From the NCBI RefSeq assembly GCF_028816475.1, contig NZ_CP118247.1, forward strand, positions 1,674,001 through 1,738,000: 64,000 nt of DNA. Direction: 5' to 3'. The notes beneath the pieces are model-generated. The model did no database searches. It had not been told where the DNA came from and saw only the letters and a program-made list of their open reading frames with translations. This document shows, piece by piece, positions 29,674 to 38,447 of the stretch. Each line of letters starts with the position of its first letter. Within the stretch, counting starts at the first letter, position 1. The position numbers and the translations under genes were made by a program. The DNA comes from Devosia rhodophyticola. Its GTDB lineage: Bacteria; Pseudomonadota; Alphaproteobacteria; Rhizobiales; Devosiaceae.

Positions 29674-30306
29674 ATGAGCCAAGAGAATAAAGCCGAGGAT
29701 GCCGAGCCGGACGTGAACTGGGACGAACTGCGGCCTCAGGCGATCAAGCTGGTGCTGGAACTTGGCCCGCTGGTCGTGTTCTTTTTCGTCAATGCGCGGT
29801 TTGATATTTTTACGGCCACGGCCTGGTTCATGGGCGCGATGGTTGTCTCGCTGGCGCTAAGCTGGATGATTCTTAAAAAGGTCGCGGTCATGCCGCTGGT
29901 TACCGGCGTTGTCGTGCTGGTGTTTGGCGGGTTGACGCTCTGGCTTCAGGACGACACTTTTATCAAGATCAAGCCGACGATCACCAATTGCCTGTTTGGA
30001 TCGGTGCTGTTGGGCGGACTGCTGTTCAAGCAGTCGCTGCTCAAATATGTGTTTGGCGATGTCTACAAGCTGTTGCCGCGCGGTTGGTACATTCTGACGC
30101 TGCGTTGGGGCGTGTTCTTTTTTGTGCTCGCCATCATCAATGAAATTCTGTGGCGCAATTTTTCCACTGATGTGTGGGTGGCGTTCAAGGTCTGGGGCGT
30201 TATGCCCATAACCATCATATTCTCGCTGGCCCAGCTTCGGGTGCTCAACAAATATGCGCCGCCTGCCGAGCCGACGCATGTGCCCCCGATTGTGGTCGAC
30301 CCTTAG
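29674..30306 (+). CDS. yciB: Inner-membrane protein YciB (septation protein A/IspZ family)
   Basis: 210-residue polytopic membrane protein with about five to six hydrophobic segments (for example [20 protein letters not shown] and [20 protein letters not shown]). The family is required for normal septation in Shigella and affects cell-envelope integrity; the biochemical role is unknown. ATG 29674 is preferred over the TTG one codon upstream. It lies 72 bp after ftsY and ends the dapF-mtaB-ftsY-yciB series. A palindromic repeat follows the stop. Confidence 0.93.
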   Translation: MSQENKAEDAEPDVNWDELRPQAIKLVLELGPLVVFFFVNARFDIFTATAWFMGAMVVSLALSWMILKKVAVMPLVTGVVVLVFGGLTLWLQDDTFIKIKPTITNCLFGSVLLGGLLFKQSLLKYVFGDVYKLLPRGWYILTLRWGVFFFVLAIINEILWRNFSTDVWVAFKVWGVMPITIIFSLAQLRVLNKYAPPAEPTHVPPIVVDP

Positions 30307-30406
30307 AGCATCGTGCGGAAAAGTGGGAACCGGTATTCCGCAAAAAACGACGCAATACCAAAAAACTAGAGCGCAAGTTCGGATTCTGTCGGAACGCCCG
30401 GCGGCT
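30303..30406. repeat. Rhizobiales-type palindromic intergenic repeat (RIME-like)
   Basis: The segment begins AGAGCATCGTGCGGAAAAGT, continues GGGAACCGGTATTCCGC with poly-A stretches and then CTAGAGCGCAAGTTC. This matches by eye the common Rhizobiales mosaic repeat with the pattern AGAGCAT..GCGGAAAAGTGGGAACCGGTTTTCCG. GCGGAAAAG and TATTCCGC form the short palindromic part. It fills the gap between the convergent yciB and DUF1761 genes. Confidence 0.7.
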
Positions 30407-30814
30407 CTAACCAAACAGGCCGATAACCACGCCCTGCAGCACCAGAACGCCGAGCAGATAGCCGGCGTCGATGAAGGTCAGCGACCATTTGGCGCCCTGA
30501 TAGCGATGGTTGAGGATCATGGCGGTGATGACAAAACCGAACCATAGCTGGGCGCCAACCAGCGCCCCGTTCGCGGGGTTGATGGCTCCGGTCAGTGCCG
30601 GGATCAGGACAGCCAGAAAATAGGCCATGACCAATTGCACGGCGACTGACCAGATATAGGGGCTGGGGTCAGCCGAATTGATGTCTTCGGGCTTTTTGCC
30701 CAATGCGTCCAACCATTGTCGCGACAGCGCCATATACCAGCCCATGCCCAGAGCCATGCTGGCAACAACGGCCAGAATGATGGCCAGCCAATTCACTGAA
30801 ATATGCAAGAACAT
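30407..30814 (-). CDS. DUF1761 family membrane protein
   Basis: 135-residue protein with four hydrophobic segments, matching the DUF1761 pattern by WLAIILAVVASMALGMGWYM near the N terminus, SRQWLDALGKKPEDINSADP and the C-terminal GFVITAMILNHRYQGAKWSL. No biochemical function is known. It converges on yciB across the palindromic repeat and has no operon partner. Confidence 0.8.
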   Translation of the reverse strand: MFLHISVNWLAIILAVVASMALGMGWYMALSRQWLDALGKKPEDINSADPSPYIWSVAVQLVMAYFLAVLIPALTGAINPANGALVGAQLWFGFVITAMILNHRYQGAKWSLTFIDAGYLLGVLVLQGVVIGLFG

Positions 30815-30885
30815 GTTTACCCCCCAGATTGGCGTCCCCCGACGCCAACATCACATTAAAACGAAATCCGGCTTTTGTAACAGTT

Positions 30886-31317
30886 TCAGAGCCCGGCCAT
30901 CTTGCAGATGATCTGCCATTCTTTTGGTGTCACCGGGGAAACCGACAGCCGCGAGAGTTTGACCAGCGCCATTTCGGCAAGGCTTTCAGTTTCCTTGATG
31001 GTGGCCAGGGTCACGGGTTTGGGCACGGGTTTGACCGCTTCAATATCAACGCATTCCCACACCACTTTGCCGTCCTTCAGATCGGCGGTGCTATCGGGAT
31101 GGGCAAGCGCTGCGATGCGCACGATACCGACGATCTCCTTGCCGACATTGGAGTGGTAGAAAAAGGCTTCATCGCCTATCTGCATGGCGCGCATGAAATT
31201 CCTGGCGGCGTAATTGCGCACGCCGTCCCATTCCTCTGTCTCGCCCTTTTGGGTCTTGGCCTGCATGTCCTCAAACGAGAAAACGTTGGGTTCTGACTTG
31301 AGCAACCAATAGGCCAT
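30886..31317 (-). CDS. EVE domain-containing protein
   Basis: 143-residue single EVE (PUA-like) domain, beginning AYWLLKSEPNVFSFEDMQAK and containing WDGVRNYAARNFMRAMQIGD, EAFFYHSNVGKEIVGIVRI and VKLSRLSVSPVTPKEW. EVE domains resemble the YTH fold and are thought to bind modified bases in nucleic acids. The start shares one base with the stop of the YciI-like gene (TAATG), indicating coupling. Confidence 0.92.
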   Translation of the reverse strand: MAYWLLKSEPNVFSFEDMQAKTQKGETEEWDGVRNYAARNFMRAMQIGDEAFFYHSNVGKEIVGIVRIAALAHPDSTADLKDGKVVWECVDIEAVKPVPKPVTLATIKETESLAEMALVKLSRLSVSPVTPKEWQIICKMAGL

Positions 31318-31613
31318 TATTGACCTCGCCCGGTGGGGTTGTTGATGGCCCAGTTCCAGCGAATGACCTCATAAGAGGCGAATACGCCTTCGGTTACAAA
31401 TGGATCGGCGGCAGCCAGCGCCCTGGCTTCGGCAAGATCGCGGGCTTCAACGACCATCAGGCTGCCGTTGGGTTGATCATCCTCGCCGTAAAGGGCGCCC
31501 GCGAAAACGATTCTGTCACCAACCGATTTCAAATGCTCGATGTGGGTGGGGCGCACTGCCAGACGATGGTCGACGCCGTCTGGTTTGTCTCGGGCGATAA
31601 TGGCGTAAAGCAT
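31317..31613 (-). CDS. YciI family protein
   Basis: 98-residue dimeric alpha-beta barrel of the YciI/YCII family (MLYAIIARDKPDGVDHRLAV, HIEHLKSVGDRIVFAGALYG, GSLMVVEARDLAEARALAAA, DPFVTEGVFASYEVIRW). The characteristic His-Asp pair appears as H18 in the early segment and in the DPFV region. Function is unknown for most members. It lies between gpsA (2-bp gap) and the EVE gene (1-bp overlap) in a tsaD-gpsA-yciI-EVE operon. Confidence 0.92.
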   Translation of the reverse strand: MLYAIIARDKPDGVDHRLAVRPTHIEHLKSVGDRIVFAGALYGEDDQPNGSLMVVEARDLAEARALAAADPFVTEGVFASYEVIRWNWAINNPTGRGQ

Positions 31614-31615
31614 TA

Positions 31616-32602
31616 TTATTCCTCGCGTTTAAGCGGCCGAGCCATCAGGCCTGCCACAATGGTGGTAATGTCGGCGTGCCCGTCGAGCAGTTGATTGACG
31701 GCGCTGATCAGCGGGGCGTCGACAAGGAGGCTATGGGCCAGGGCGCGGGCGACCGGCGTGGTGGCGACGCCCTCAGCAAGTTCAGCACCGCGGGCCAGAA
31801 TGTCTGCCAGCTTTTCACCGCGCCCCAGCGCCATGCCAAACTGGTAATTGCGCGATTGGGAAGAGGTGCAGGAAAGCGTGAGATCCCCAAGGCCTGCCAG
31901 CCCGGTCAATGTGGTGGCGGAGCCCCCCATGGCGACGACCATCCGGGCCATTTCGGCATAGGCGCGTGCCAACAGGGCCGAGCGCGCCGAGGCGCCCAGA
32001 TTGGCCCCTTCAACGGCCCCACAGGCCAGCGCGTAAACATTCTTGAGGGCGCCGGCCAATTCAACGCCGATCCGGTCATCGGCGGCATAGGGGCGAAATC
32101 CTGGACCGGCCAAGGCGGCGGCCAACGCCGAAGTCAGATCGGCATCATCGCCTGCCAAGGTAACGGCAGTGGGGCGCCCTGCGGCAACGTCGGCGGCAAA
32201 ACTGGGGCCGGAAAGTACAAACGGGATGGCGTCAGGGGCCATATCGGCCAGAATTTCGCTCTGGCGCTGCAGGGTGCCGGTTTCAAGACCTTTGGCCGAG
32301 AGCACAACCGGCTTGTCGGCCAGAAGGTCAGGATCGATATCGCCGAGCGCGGCGCGGCTTGATTGTGCAGGCACCGCCAGAATGAAGCAATCGGCGACCG
32401 GATGGGTGGTTTGCGCGGTTATTGTTGCAGACAGCGCCTGCGTGCCCAAAGCGCGGTTATTGAGATGATGATCGTTGATTTCTGCGGCGTGCTCGCTGGT
32501 GCGCACCATCAAAACGACCTCGCGGCCAGCCATGGCGGCGGCTTGTGCCAATGCGGTGCCCCAGGCACCCGCCCCAATGACGCAGATTTTTTCAAGCTTC
32601 AT
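31616..32602 (-). CDS. gpsA: Glycerol-3-phosphate dehydrogenase [NAD(P)+]
   Basis: Makes sn-glycerol-3-phosphate from dihydroxyacetone phosphate for phospholipid synthesis. The 328 residues start with the NAD(P)-binding Rossmann motif [20 protein letters not shown]. The substrate region includes [58 protein letters not shown] (with the catalytic lysine in LKN) and [20 protein letters not shown]. The start overlaps the tsaD stop by 11 bp. Confidence 0.96.
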   Translation of the reverse strand: MKLEKICVIGAGAWGTALAQAAAMAGREVVLMVRTSEHAAEINDHHLNNRALGTQALSATITAQTTHPVADCFILAVPAQSSRAALGDIDPDLLADKPVVLSAKGLETGTLQRQSEILADMAPDAIPFVLSGPSFAADVAAGRPTAVTLAGDDADLTSALAAALAGPGFRPYAADDRIGVELAGALKNVYALACGAVEGANLGASARSALLARAYAEMARMVVAMGGSATTLTGLAGLGDLTLSCTSSQSRNYQFGMALGRGEKLADILARGAELAEGVATTPVARALAHSLLVDAPLISAVNQLLDGHADITTIVAGLMARPLKREE

Positions 32603-33671
32603 GGGGGATCACCTTCATGTCGGTTGAATCAAGCGGCCAGCGGGCCCTGGCTGTAAAATCCAGTCCATCGCGCGCGCCCATGGCAAATCGTTCGGCCCCG
32701 GCCCAGGCCACCATGGCGCCATTGTCGGTGCAGAGCGCTATGGGCGGCACGATCAATGTGGCACCAGCGACATCTGCCGCCGTTTGAAGCGCGGCGGCAA
32801 TGGTGCGGTTGGCGGCGACGCCACCGGCGACCACCAGCGTTGTCGGCGCGTGGGGCAGTTCCGTGGCTAACCGTGCCAGCGCGTCGCGGGCACGCGTGCC
32901 GACCACTTCGGCCACCGCAGCCTGAAAACTGGCGGCAATATCGGCGACGTCCTGCTGGTTGAGCGGGCCAATGGCTTCGGCTTGCAATCGCACGGCGGTC
33001 TTGAGCCCGGAAAATGAAAAGTCGAGCCGGGCTTCGCGCAGCAGCGGGCGCGGGAAGCGAAAGCGTTTTGAATCGCCCGATTTGGCGATTGCCTCGACCG
33101 CCGGGCCGCCGGGAACGCCGAGACTGAGCATTTTGGCGACCTTGTCGAAGGCCTCGCCGAGCGCATCATCAATCGTTGTGCCCCAGCGCTGATAATCGCC
33201 AACGCCACGCACCAGAACGAACTGGCTGTGCCCACCCGAAACCAACAGCATGAGATAGGGAAAGGCGACCTTGTCGGTCAGGCGTGCCGTCAGGGCATGG
33301 GCTTCAAGGTGGTTGATGGCCAGAAGCGGTTTATCGAGTGCGGCGGCCAGCGCCTTGGCGGTTGTCAGCCCGACCAGCACCCCGCCGATCAGGCCGGGAC
33401 CGGCGGTGGCGGCAATAGCGTCGACATCATCAAGCGCCATATCGGCTTCGCGGCAGGCCTGAGCGATTATGTGGTCGAGAAAACTGATATGAGCGCGTGC
33501 CGCCAGTTCCGGCACCACACCGCCAAAGGCTGCGTGTTCGTCAAACTGGCTGCGCACGACATTGGAGACGATGGTGCCCACGCCATTGTGATCGCGCACA
33601 ACAATGGCGGCGGCGGTTTCGTCGCAGCTGGTCTCGATACCCAATATGGTAGCTTGCGCTTGCCCGGTCAC
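32592..33671 (-). CDS. tsaD: tRNA N6-threonylcarbamoyladenosine transferase TsaD
   Basis: Catalytic subunit of the TsaBDE complex that makes t6A37 in tRNA, the substrate of MtaB encoded at 27161. The 359-residue protein has [17 protein letters not shown], the metal-binding [45 protein letters not shown] and [15 protein letters not shown] 33671 is the only start close to the conserved N terminus, although its ribosome site is poor. Divergent from hemC with a 47-bp gap. Confidence 0.94.
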   Translation of the reverse strand: MTGQAQATILGIETSCDETAAAIVVRDHNGVGTIVSNVVRSQFDEHAAFGGVVPELAARAHISFLDHIIAQACREADMALDDVDAIAATAGPGLIGGVLVGLTTAKALAAALDKPLLAINHLEAHALTARLTDKVAFPYLMLLVSGGHSQFVLVRGVGDYQRWGTTIDDALGEAFDKVAKMLSLGVPGGPAVEAIAKSGDSKRFRFPRPLLREARLDFSFSGLKTAVRLQAEAIGPLNQQDVADIAASFQAAVAEVVGTRARDALARLATELPHAPTTLVVAGGVAANRTIAAALQTAADVAGATLIVPPIALCTDNGAMVAWAGAERFAMGARDGLDFTARARWPLDSTDMKVIPHEA

Positions 33672-33718
33672 GACGATCTGGTCTACTCCCTTTAGGGAGC
33701 CTTTGCCTACTATAGGAT

Positions 33719-34679
33719 ATGAGTGCATTGCAATCACCCGTCCCCCTTGTTCGAATCGGTACGCGCGCTTCGCCACTTGCCATGATGCAGGCCAGGCTTG
33801 TGGCAAGGCTGCTGCGACAGCATCATGGGTTGGCCGAAAGTGCGATTGAGATCGTGGCGATTTCCACCGGCGGGGACCGGTCCCAGAAATCCAATGCCAG
33901 CCTTGCCGAAATTGGCGGCAAGGGTCTGTTCACCAAGGAGATCGACGCGGCCATGCTGGGCGGGCAGGTCGATATTGGCGTGCATAGTTCCAAGGATGTG
34001 GCGACAGTATTGCCGGACGGTATTGCGATGCCGGTTTATCTTGAGCGCGAGGATGCGCGCGACGCGTTCATTTCGCTGCGGTTCAAATCGCTGATGGCGC
34101 TGCCGCAGGGCGGCAAATTTGGCACCTCTTCGATCTCGGCGGGCGGCGCAGGTGCTGCGGTTGCGCCCGGATCTTGAAGTCGTGCCGTTTCGTGGCAATG
34201 TCGATACCCGGTTGCAAAAGCTGGCTGATGGGGTCGCCGATGCGACGATGCTGGCGGTTGCAGGTCTAAATCGGCTGGAGAAATCTGACCGGGTTACCGC
34301 TATTCTGGAGGCTGATCATTTCATGCCGGCACCGGCCCAGGGGGCCATCGGAATTGCCGCCCGATGCGATGATTCGGCGGCGCAGGCCTTGATCGCGCCG
34401 CTCAATCATCGGTCAACCCACAGTGCCATTGTGGCTGAACGCGCCATGCTGGCGGTGCTCGATGGGTCGTGCCGCACCCCTGTGGGCGCGTGGTCAGCGC
34501 TGCAGGGCGATCAGATCGAGTTGCGCGGCGAAATATTAAGCCTTGATGGCCAGCAGCATTTTGCCGCAAGCGCGTCGGGGCCGCTGGCGGCGGCTGAAAC
34601 GCTGGGTGCGGCATTGGGGCAAAGGCTATTGGAAAGCGCGGGCACTGCCTTTCTGGCGCAGTGGGCGGCCGTTCCATGA
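33719..34679 (+). pseudogene. hemC: Porphobilinogen deaminase HemC, frameshifted in this sequence
   Basis: Hydroxymethylbilane synthase of haem biosynthesis, split by a one-base insertion. The first frame carries [40 protein letters not shown] and VDIGVHSSKDVATVLPDGIA. The frame is lost after GKFGTSSI at about 34134-34137. Dropping one base (for example T34136) gives GTSSIRRAAQVLRLRPDLEV, matching the family GTSSLRR motif, and the rest follows to GRLGS-type sequence DGSCRTPVGAWSALQGDQI, which holds the dipyrromethane cysteine. HemC is normally indispensable for haem synthesis, so an error is more likely than a true pseudogene. Stop overlaps hemD as ATGA. Confidence 0.9.
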
Positions 34680-35407
34680 AGATGCTGGTAACACGACCGC
34701 TGGCCGATGCGCAGGGAACAATGCGGCGCCTGGAATTACTCGATATTGAGCCGGTGGCCGCCCCGCTGCTGGTCAAACAGGTGCTCGACACACCCTTGCC
34801 AAAGGCCGACCAGTTTGCCGCGATGGCGGTTTCCAGCACCAATGCCCTGCGGGCGCTGGCGGAGCGGGATGCGCTGCATAACTATCGGCACTTGCCGGTC
34901 TATGCGGTAGGGGACCGCACCGCGATGCAGGCAGTCGGCATGGGTTTTTCCAATGTCACGAGCGCTGCGGGCGGTTTTGTCGAACTTGTCGATGTGCTGG
35001 CCGAGGCAAAATTGGGCGGCCCGATATTTTATCCTTCGGCCCAGACGCCTTCGGGCGACCTTGGAACGATGATGAGCGCGGTGGGGGGGACGGTCGTTAC
35101 CACCCCGGTCTATGCCATGGTTGCGGTCACAGAGATGCCGCAGGGAATCGTCCAGGATATTGCCGATGGTTCGATAGTTGCAGCTCTGTTGTTTTCGCGG
35201 CGGACGGCGACCAGTTTTGTTAACGCACTGGCCGACAGGCTCAGTCCCGAACAGCGATCGGCACTTAGTGTGCTGTGCATATCTGATGCGGTCGCGGAAC
35301 CATTGGTGCGGGCGGGGTTTTCCCTAGGCGGGGTATCAGAACGCCCGGACGAAGAATCGATGATGTCGCTGGCTTTAACTATTGCGCGGGCGCGAAACGC
35401 GTCATAA
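34676..35407 (+). CDS. hemD: Uroporphyrinogen-III synthase
   Basis: Closes hydroxymethylbilane to uroporphyrinogen III. The 243-residue protein is weakly conserved, as usual for HemD: KMLVTRPLADAQGTMRRLEL, FAAMAVSSTNALRALAERDA, VYAVGDRTAMQAVGMGF and ALLFSRRTATSFVNALADRL. Its identity is supported by position: its ATG overlaps the hemC stop by 4 bp, and hemY-type genes follow. A start 5 codons upstream is possible but would overlap hemC further. Confidence 0.88.
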   Translation: MKMLVTRPLADAQGTMRRLELLDIEPVAAPLLVKQVLDTPLPKADQFAAMAVSSTNALRALAERDALHNYRHLPVYAVGDRTAMQAVGMGFSNVTSAAGGFVELVDVLAEAKLGGPIFYPSAQTPSGDLGTMMSAVGGTVVTTPVYAMVAVTEMPQGIVQDIADGSIVAALLFSRRTATSFVNALADRLSPEQRSALSVLCISDAVAEPLVRAGFSLGGVSERPDEESMMSLALTIARARNAS

Positions 35408-35434
35408 TGGCGACGGCGAACAAGGAGCCGGAAA

Positions 35435-36766
35435 ATGGCTGATTCCAAAGGCGGGCCGGTTAAGCCACCGGTGATCGATCTGAGCGCGCGCGAAGCGAGT
35501 GCTGCAAGCGGGGAAAAAGACATCAAGTCCAACCCCGAAAAGCCAGCTTCTGCCAGCGATACCAAATCCGCCAGTGGTCCGGCCGCAAAATCGGCCAGAG
35601 CCCCCGAGACCAAAACCGCCGCCCCCGTTGCGGCCAGCACAGCGCCCTCGGCCACCGGTGCAAAGCCGCGGCCGGGCGCGCATTCCACTTCGGAAAAGAC
35701 CAGCCAGACCGAGCCGGCGCCCACTGCCGCTCCATCTGGCGGTGGTCGCGGTGGCCTTGCTGTGGGCGCAGCGTTGGCCGGAGCCGTTCTGGGACTGGCG
35801 GCGGCCTATGGCCTGGCATGGGCGGGTTATTGGCCGACCCCGGTAGCTAAACCCGATCCGCGGCTGGCCCAATATGATCAGGTTTTGCCCGAACTGCGCA
35901 ACGAGGCCCAGTCAGCCCAGAGCGCGGTAGCTGGACTTGTCGAACGGGTTGCAGCGCTCGAAAGCGCTGAACCAATGCAGGCAGTCCCCGCAGGCGGTCA
36001 GGGTGATAGCCCAAGCGCGATAGCCGACCTGCAGACCGAGATCGAGGCGCTCAAGACCCAGATCGCGGCCCAGCCCGCCAGCGGCGAAAGTTCTGCGGCA
36101 CTTGATCTGTCCGGCATTCGCGACGATCTGGCCCAATTCCGCTTGAACCTCGGTGAACTGAGCGCGCGGATCGGCACGGCCGAGAGCGGGCTGGATCAGC
36201 TCGACAAAAGCGTTGCTGCCAATAGCGAGGCGGTGTCAAAGCAGCCCAACGACATCAATGCCGTGCTGCAATTGCCGCTGATCCTGTCGGGGCTGGAAAC
36301 CGCCTTTGCCAGCGGTCGGCCCTATGAAACCGAATTGAATGCTTTGCGCGCCGGTCTGCCCGACGCGACGGTGCCGACCGAAATTGCTAATGGCGCGGTT
36401 GGCGGGCTGACCCGGGGTGATGTGATCGAAGCGCAGTTTGCCGCCGTCTTGCCCAATATTTTGGCGGGCCGGCCGGCCAATCCCGATGCCAGTTGGCAGG
36501 ACAGTACGCTGGACTGGTTCCGTTCGGCCATTGCGCTGCGCCCGACCGAGGCAATGGAAGGGGATAATCCAGAGGCTGTTGTATCGCGGCTCAACGCCGC
36601 CATTGGTCGGCGCGATTTTGTCGAGGCAGATACGCTCTTTGCTCAATTGCCCGCGCCCATGCGGGCAGCGGCCGGGGACGTTCCGGTCATGGTCAAGGCG
36701 CAGGCGGCCGCCAGTTTGTTTCTTGATGGCCTGCGTCAGCAGGCCCTTAGCGAGGTTGCACCATGA
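35435..36766 (+). CDS. Mitofilin/Mic60-type inner-membrane protein (COG4223)
   Basis: 443-residue protein. Residues 1-105 are a low-complexity Ala/Pro/Lys/Ser-rich cytoplasmic region; one transmembrane helix follows (GGLAVGAALAGAVLGLAAAY, about 106-128). A predicted coiled-coil periplasmic stretch and a C-terminal helical mitofilin domain come next (about 260-443). In alphaproteobacteria this gene lies between hemD and hemY, and the protein is the bacterial relative of mitochondrial Mic60, implicated in inner-membrane shaping. Stop overlaps the hemY-like ATG by 4 bp. Confidence 0.87.
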   Translation: MADSKGGPVKPPVIDLSAREASAASGEKDIKSNPEKPASASDTKSASGPAAKSARAPETKTAAPVAASTAPSATGAKPRPGAHSTSEKTSQTEPAPTAAPSGGGRGGLAVGAALAGAVLGLAAAYGLAWAGYWPTPVAKPDPRLAQYDQVLPELRNEAQSAQSAVAGLVERVAALESAEPMQAVPAGGQGDSPSAIADLQTEIEALKTQIAAQPASGESSAALDLSGIRDDLAQFRLNLGELSARIGTAESGLDQLDKSVAANSEAVSKQPNDINAVLQLPLILSGLETAFASGRPYETELNALRAGLPDATVPTEIANGAVGGLTRGDVIEAQFAAVLPNILAGRPANPDASWQDSTLDWFRSAIALRPTEAMEGDNPEAVVSRLNAAIGRRDFVEADTLFAQLPAPMRAAAGDVPVMVKAQAAASLFLDGLRQQALSEVAP

Positions 36767-38175
36767 CCCGGCTGGCCTCGTGGATCATTGGCAGCCTTGT
36801 CGTTACGGCGCTGATCGCCTGGATGATTTCGCTGCCCGGCACGGTGACGCTCGAAGTGGCCAATTATCGCATGCAACCGCGTCTGGGCACGGCCATTTTC
36901 ATGCTGATGATTGTTGCCGCTCTGGTCATTTTCGTCTGGGCGGTGGTGCGGCGGGTGTTGGGCACGCCAAAATATCTGGCCCGGCGCAATCAGGAAAAGC
37001 GCAAGCAGCAAGGGGTTGATGCGCTTTCGGATGCCTTTATTGCGTTGCAGGCGGGCGATCTGGGGCGGGCTCGCTCATTGGCGCGCGATGCCCAGTCGCG
37101 TCTGCCCGAAAATGCAGCCGCCCTATTGCTGGAAGCACGCGCTGATCTGGCGCTGGGCGACATGCGCGCCGCCCGACAGCATTATCGCGCACTGATCTCC
37201 AATGAAAAAACCGCCATGGCCGCGCTCTCGGGGCTTTACGAACAGGCCCGCACGCAAAACCGCGGCGAGGCGGCGCTGACCTTTGCGCGCAAGGCGCTGA
37301 CGCTCGTCCCAAATGTGGACTGGGCCAGTGCGGCGGTATTTGATGATCTGGTGCGGCAAGGCGCCTGGGCGCAGGCGGTGGGCATGGTCAATGGCGAACC
37401 GGCCAATAATCGCGAGGAGCGGGCGCAAAAGCGGCGTCGGCAGGCGGTCATTGAAACGGCGCGAGCACGCGAAAATGAAACCAGTAATGCTCTGGACGCG
37501 CTTGATCACGCGCTGACGGCGCTCAAGCTATTGCCCGATTTTGTGCCCGCTGCGTTGATTGCAGCCCGCATCCACATTAATCGCGGCGAAACGCGCAAGG
37601 CGATGAGTCTGTTGCGGCGCATCTGGCGCGGCACTGGCCATCCTGACGTTGCCCGGCTTTACGCCCATGCCCAACCCGGTGCCTCGGCGGTTGATCGGCT
37701 CAAGCGCACCCGCGAACTGATCGCCACCCCGGTGGCCAATCGCGCGGAGGCGGTGGTTATGGCGCGCGCGGCGGTCGATGCCTATGATTGGGTCCTGGCG
37801 CGCGAGGCGCTCAAGTCGTTCGTTGGTGAACAAGCCAGCCAGGGCGTCGCCAGTCTGATGGCCGAAATTGAAGAGGGTCAGTCAGGCGATCAGGGCAAGG
37901 CGCGCGAATGGCTGGCCCGGGCGGTGCGCGCGCCGCGTGACCCGGCCTGGACCACCGATGGCCTAGTCAGCGATGAGTGGGAGCCGGTTTCTCCGGTGAC
38001 CGGCAAGCTCGATGCGTTCGAATGGAAAGTGCCCGTTAGCCTCAGCGCGACCCGCAACCCGACGTCCGCAACCCCAACTCCCATCGCCCCACCGGCGCCG
38101 CTCAAGCCAGAACCGGCCAAACAAGATTCAGATGGCGACGTCTTGGCACTTGCACGGGCGGGCAACGCTGAGTAA
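36763..38175 (+). CDS. hemY: HemY-like membrane TPR protein
   Basis: 470-residue protein with two N-terminal membrane helices (LASWIIGSLVVTALIAWMI and GTAIFMLMIVAALVIFVWAV), the HemY_N region (RRVLGTPKYLARRNQEKRKQ), and TPR-like helices from about 85 to 400. The C terminus is proline-rich and disordered. It is the HemX/HemY-type accessory protein of proteobacterial hem operons and is not the protoporphyrinogen oxidase also called HemY. Last gene of the hemC-hemD-mitofilin-hemY operon, coupled by ATGA. Confidence 0.88.
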   Translation: MTRLASWIIGSLVVTALIAWMISLPGTVTLEVANYRMQPRLGTAIFMLMIVAALVIFVWAVVRRVLGTPKYLARRNQEKRKQQGVDALSDAFIALQAGDLGRARSLARDAQSRLPENAAALLLEARADLALGDMRAARQHYRALISNEKTAMAALSGLYEQARTQNRGEAALTFARKALTLVPNVDWASAAVFDDLVRQGAWAQAVGMVNGEPANNREERAQKRRRQAVIETARARENETSNALDALDHALTALKLLPDFVPAALIAARIHINRGETRKAMSLLRRIWRGTGHPDVARLYAHAQPGASAVDRLKRTRELIATPVANRAEAVVMARAAVDAYDWVLAREALKSFVGEQASQGVASLMAEIEEGQSGDQGKAREWLARAVRAPRDPAWTTDGLVSDEWEPVSPVTGKLDAFEWKVPVSLSATRNPTSATPTPIAPPAPLKPEPAKQDSDGDVLALARAGNAE

Positions 38176-38206
38176 AAGAACGCCCGTCAGCGCACCCCGC
38201 CGACAC

Positions 38207-38282
38207 GCCGCATTAGCTCAGTTGGTAGAGCACATCATTCGTAATGATGGGGTCAGGTGTTCGAGTCACCTATGCGGCACCA
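38207..38282 (+). tRNA. tRNA-Thr (CGT anticodon)
   Basis: 76-nt cloverleaf: acceptor arms GCCGCAT and ATGCGGC pair fully, the D arm is GCTCAGTTGGTAGAGC, the anticodon loop TTCGTAA carries CGT (reads ACG), and the T arm is AGGTGTTCGAGTCACCT. CCA is encoded at 38280-38282. The restriction-modification island begins just downstream, so the tRNA 3' end is a candidate attachment site. Confidence 0.97.
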
Positions 38283-38447
38283 GTTAACCAATTGAAATCG
38301 TTCAATGTTTGTTGAGTGTTCCTGATCGCTGGAGCGGCAATTGTCCGTGGGGCGCCACCGGGTCGCCACCACTTCAAGAATGCGTGGCTCCATGCCGAGT
38401 TCGCGGAGCAAATGGTCGAGCGGTCGATGACACAACCTTCGGCCACA

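Noticed and set aside
36763..38175. Protoporphyrinogen oxidase (the other HemY)
   Set aside because: The protein has two membrane helices and TPR-like repeats, with no FAD-binding motif, so it is the HemX/HemY accessory type.
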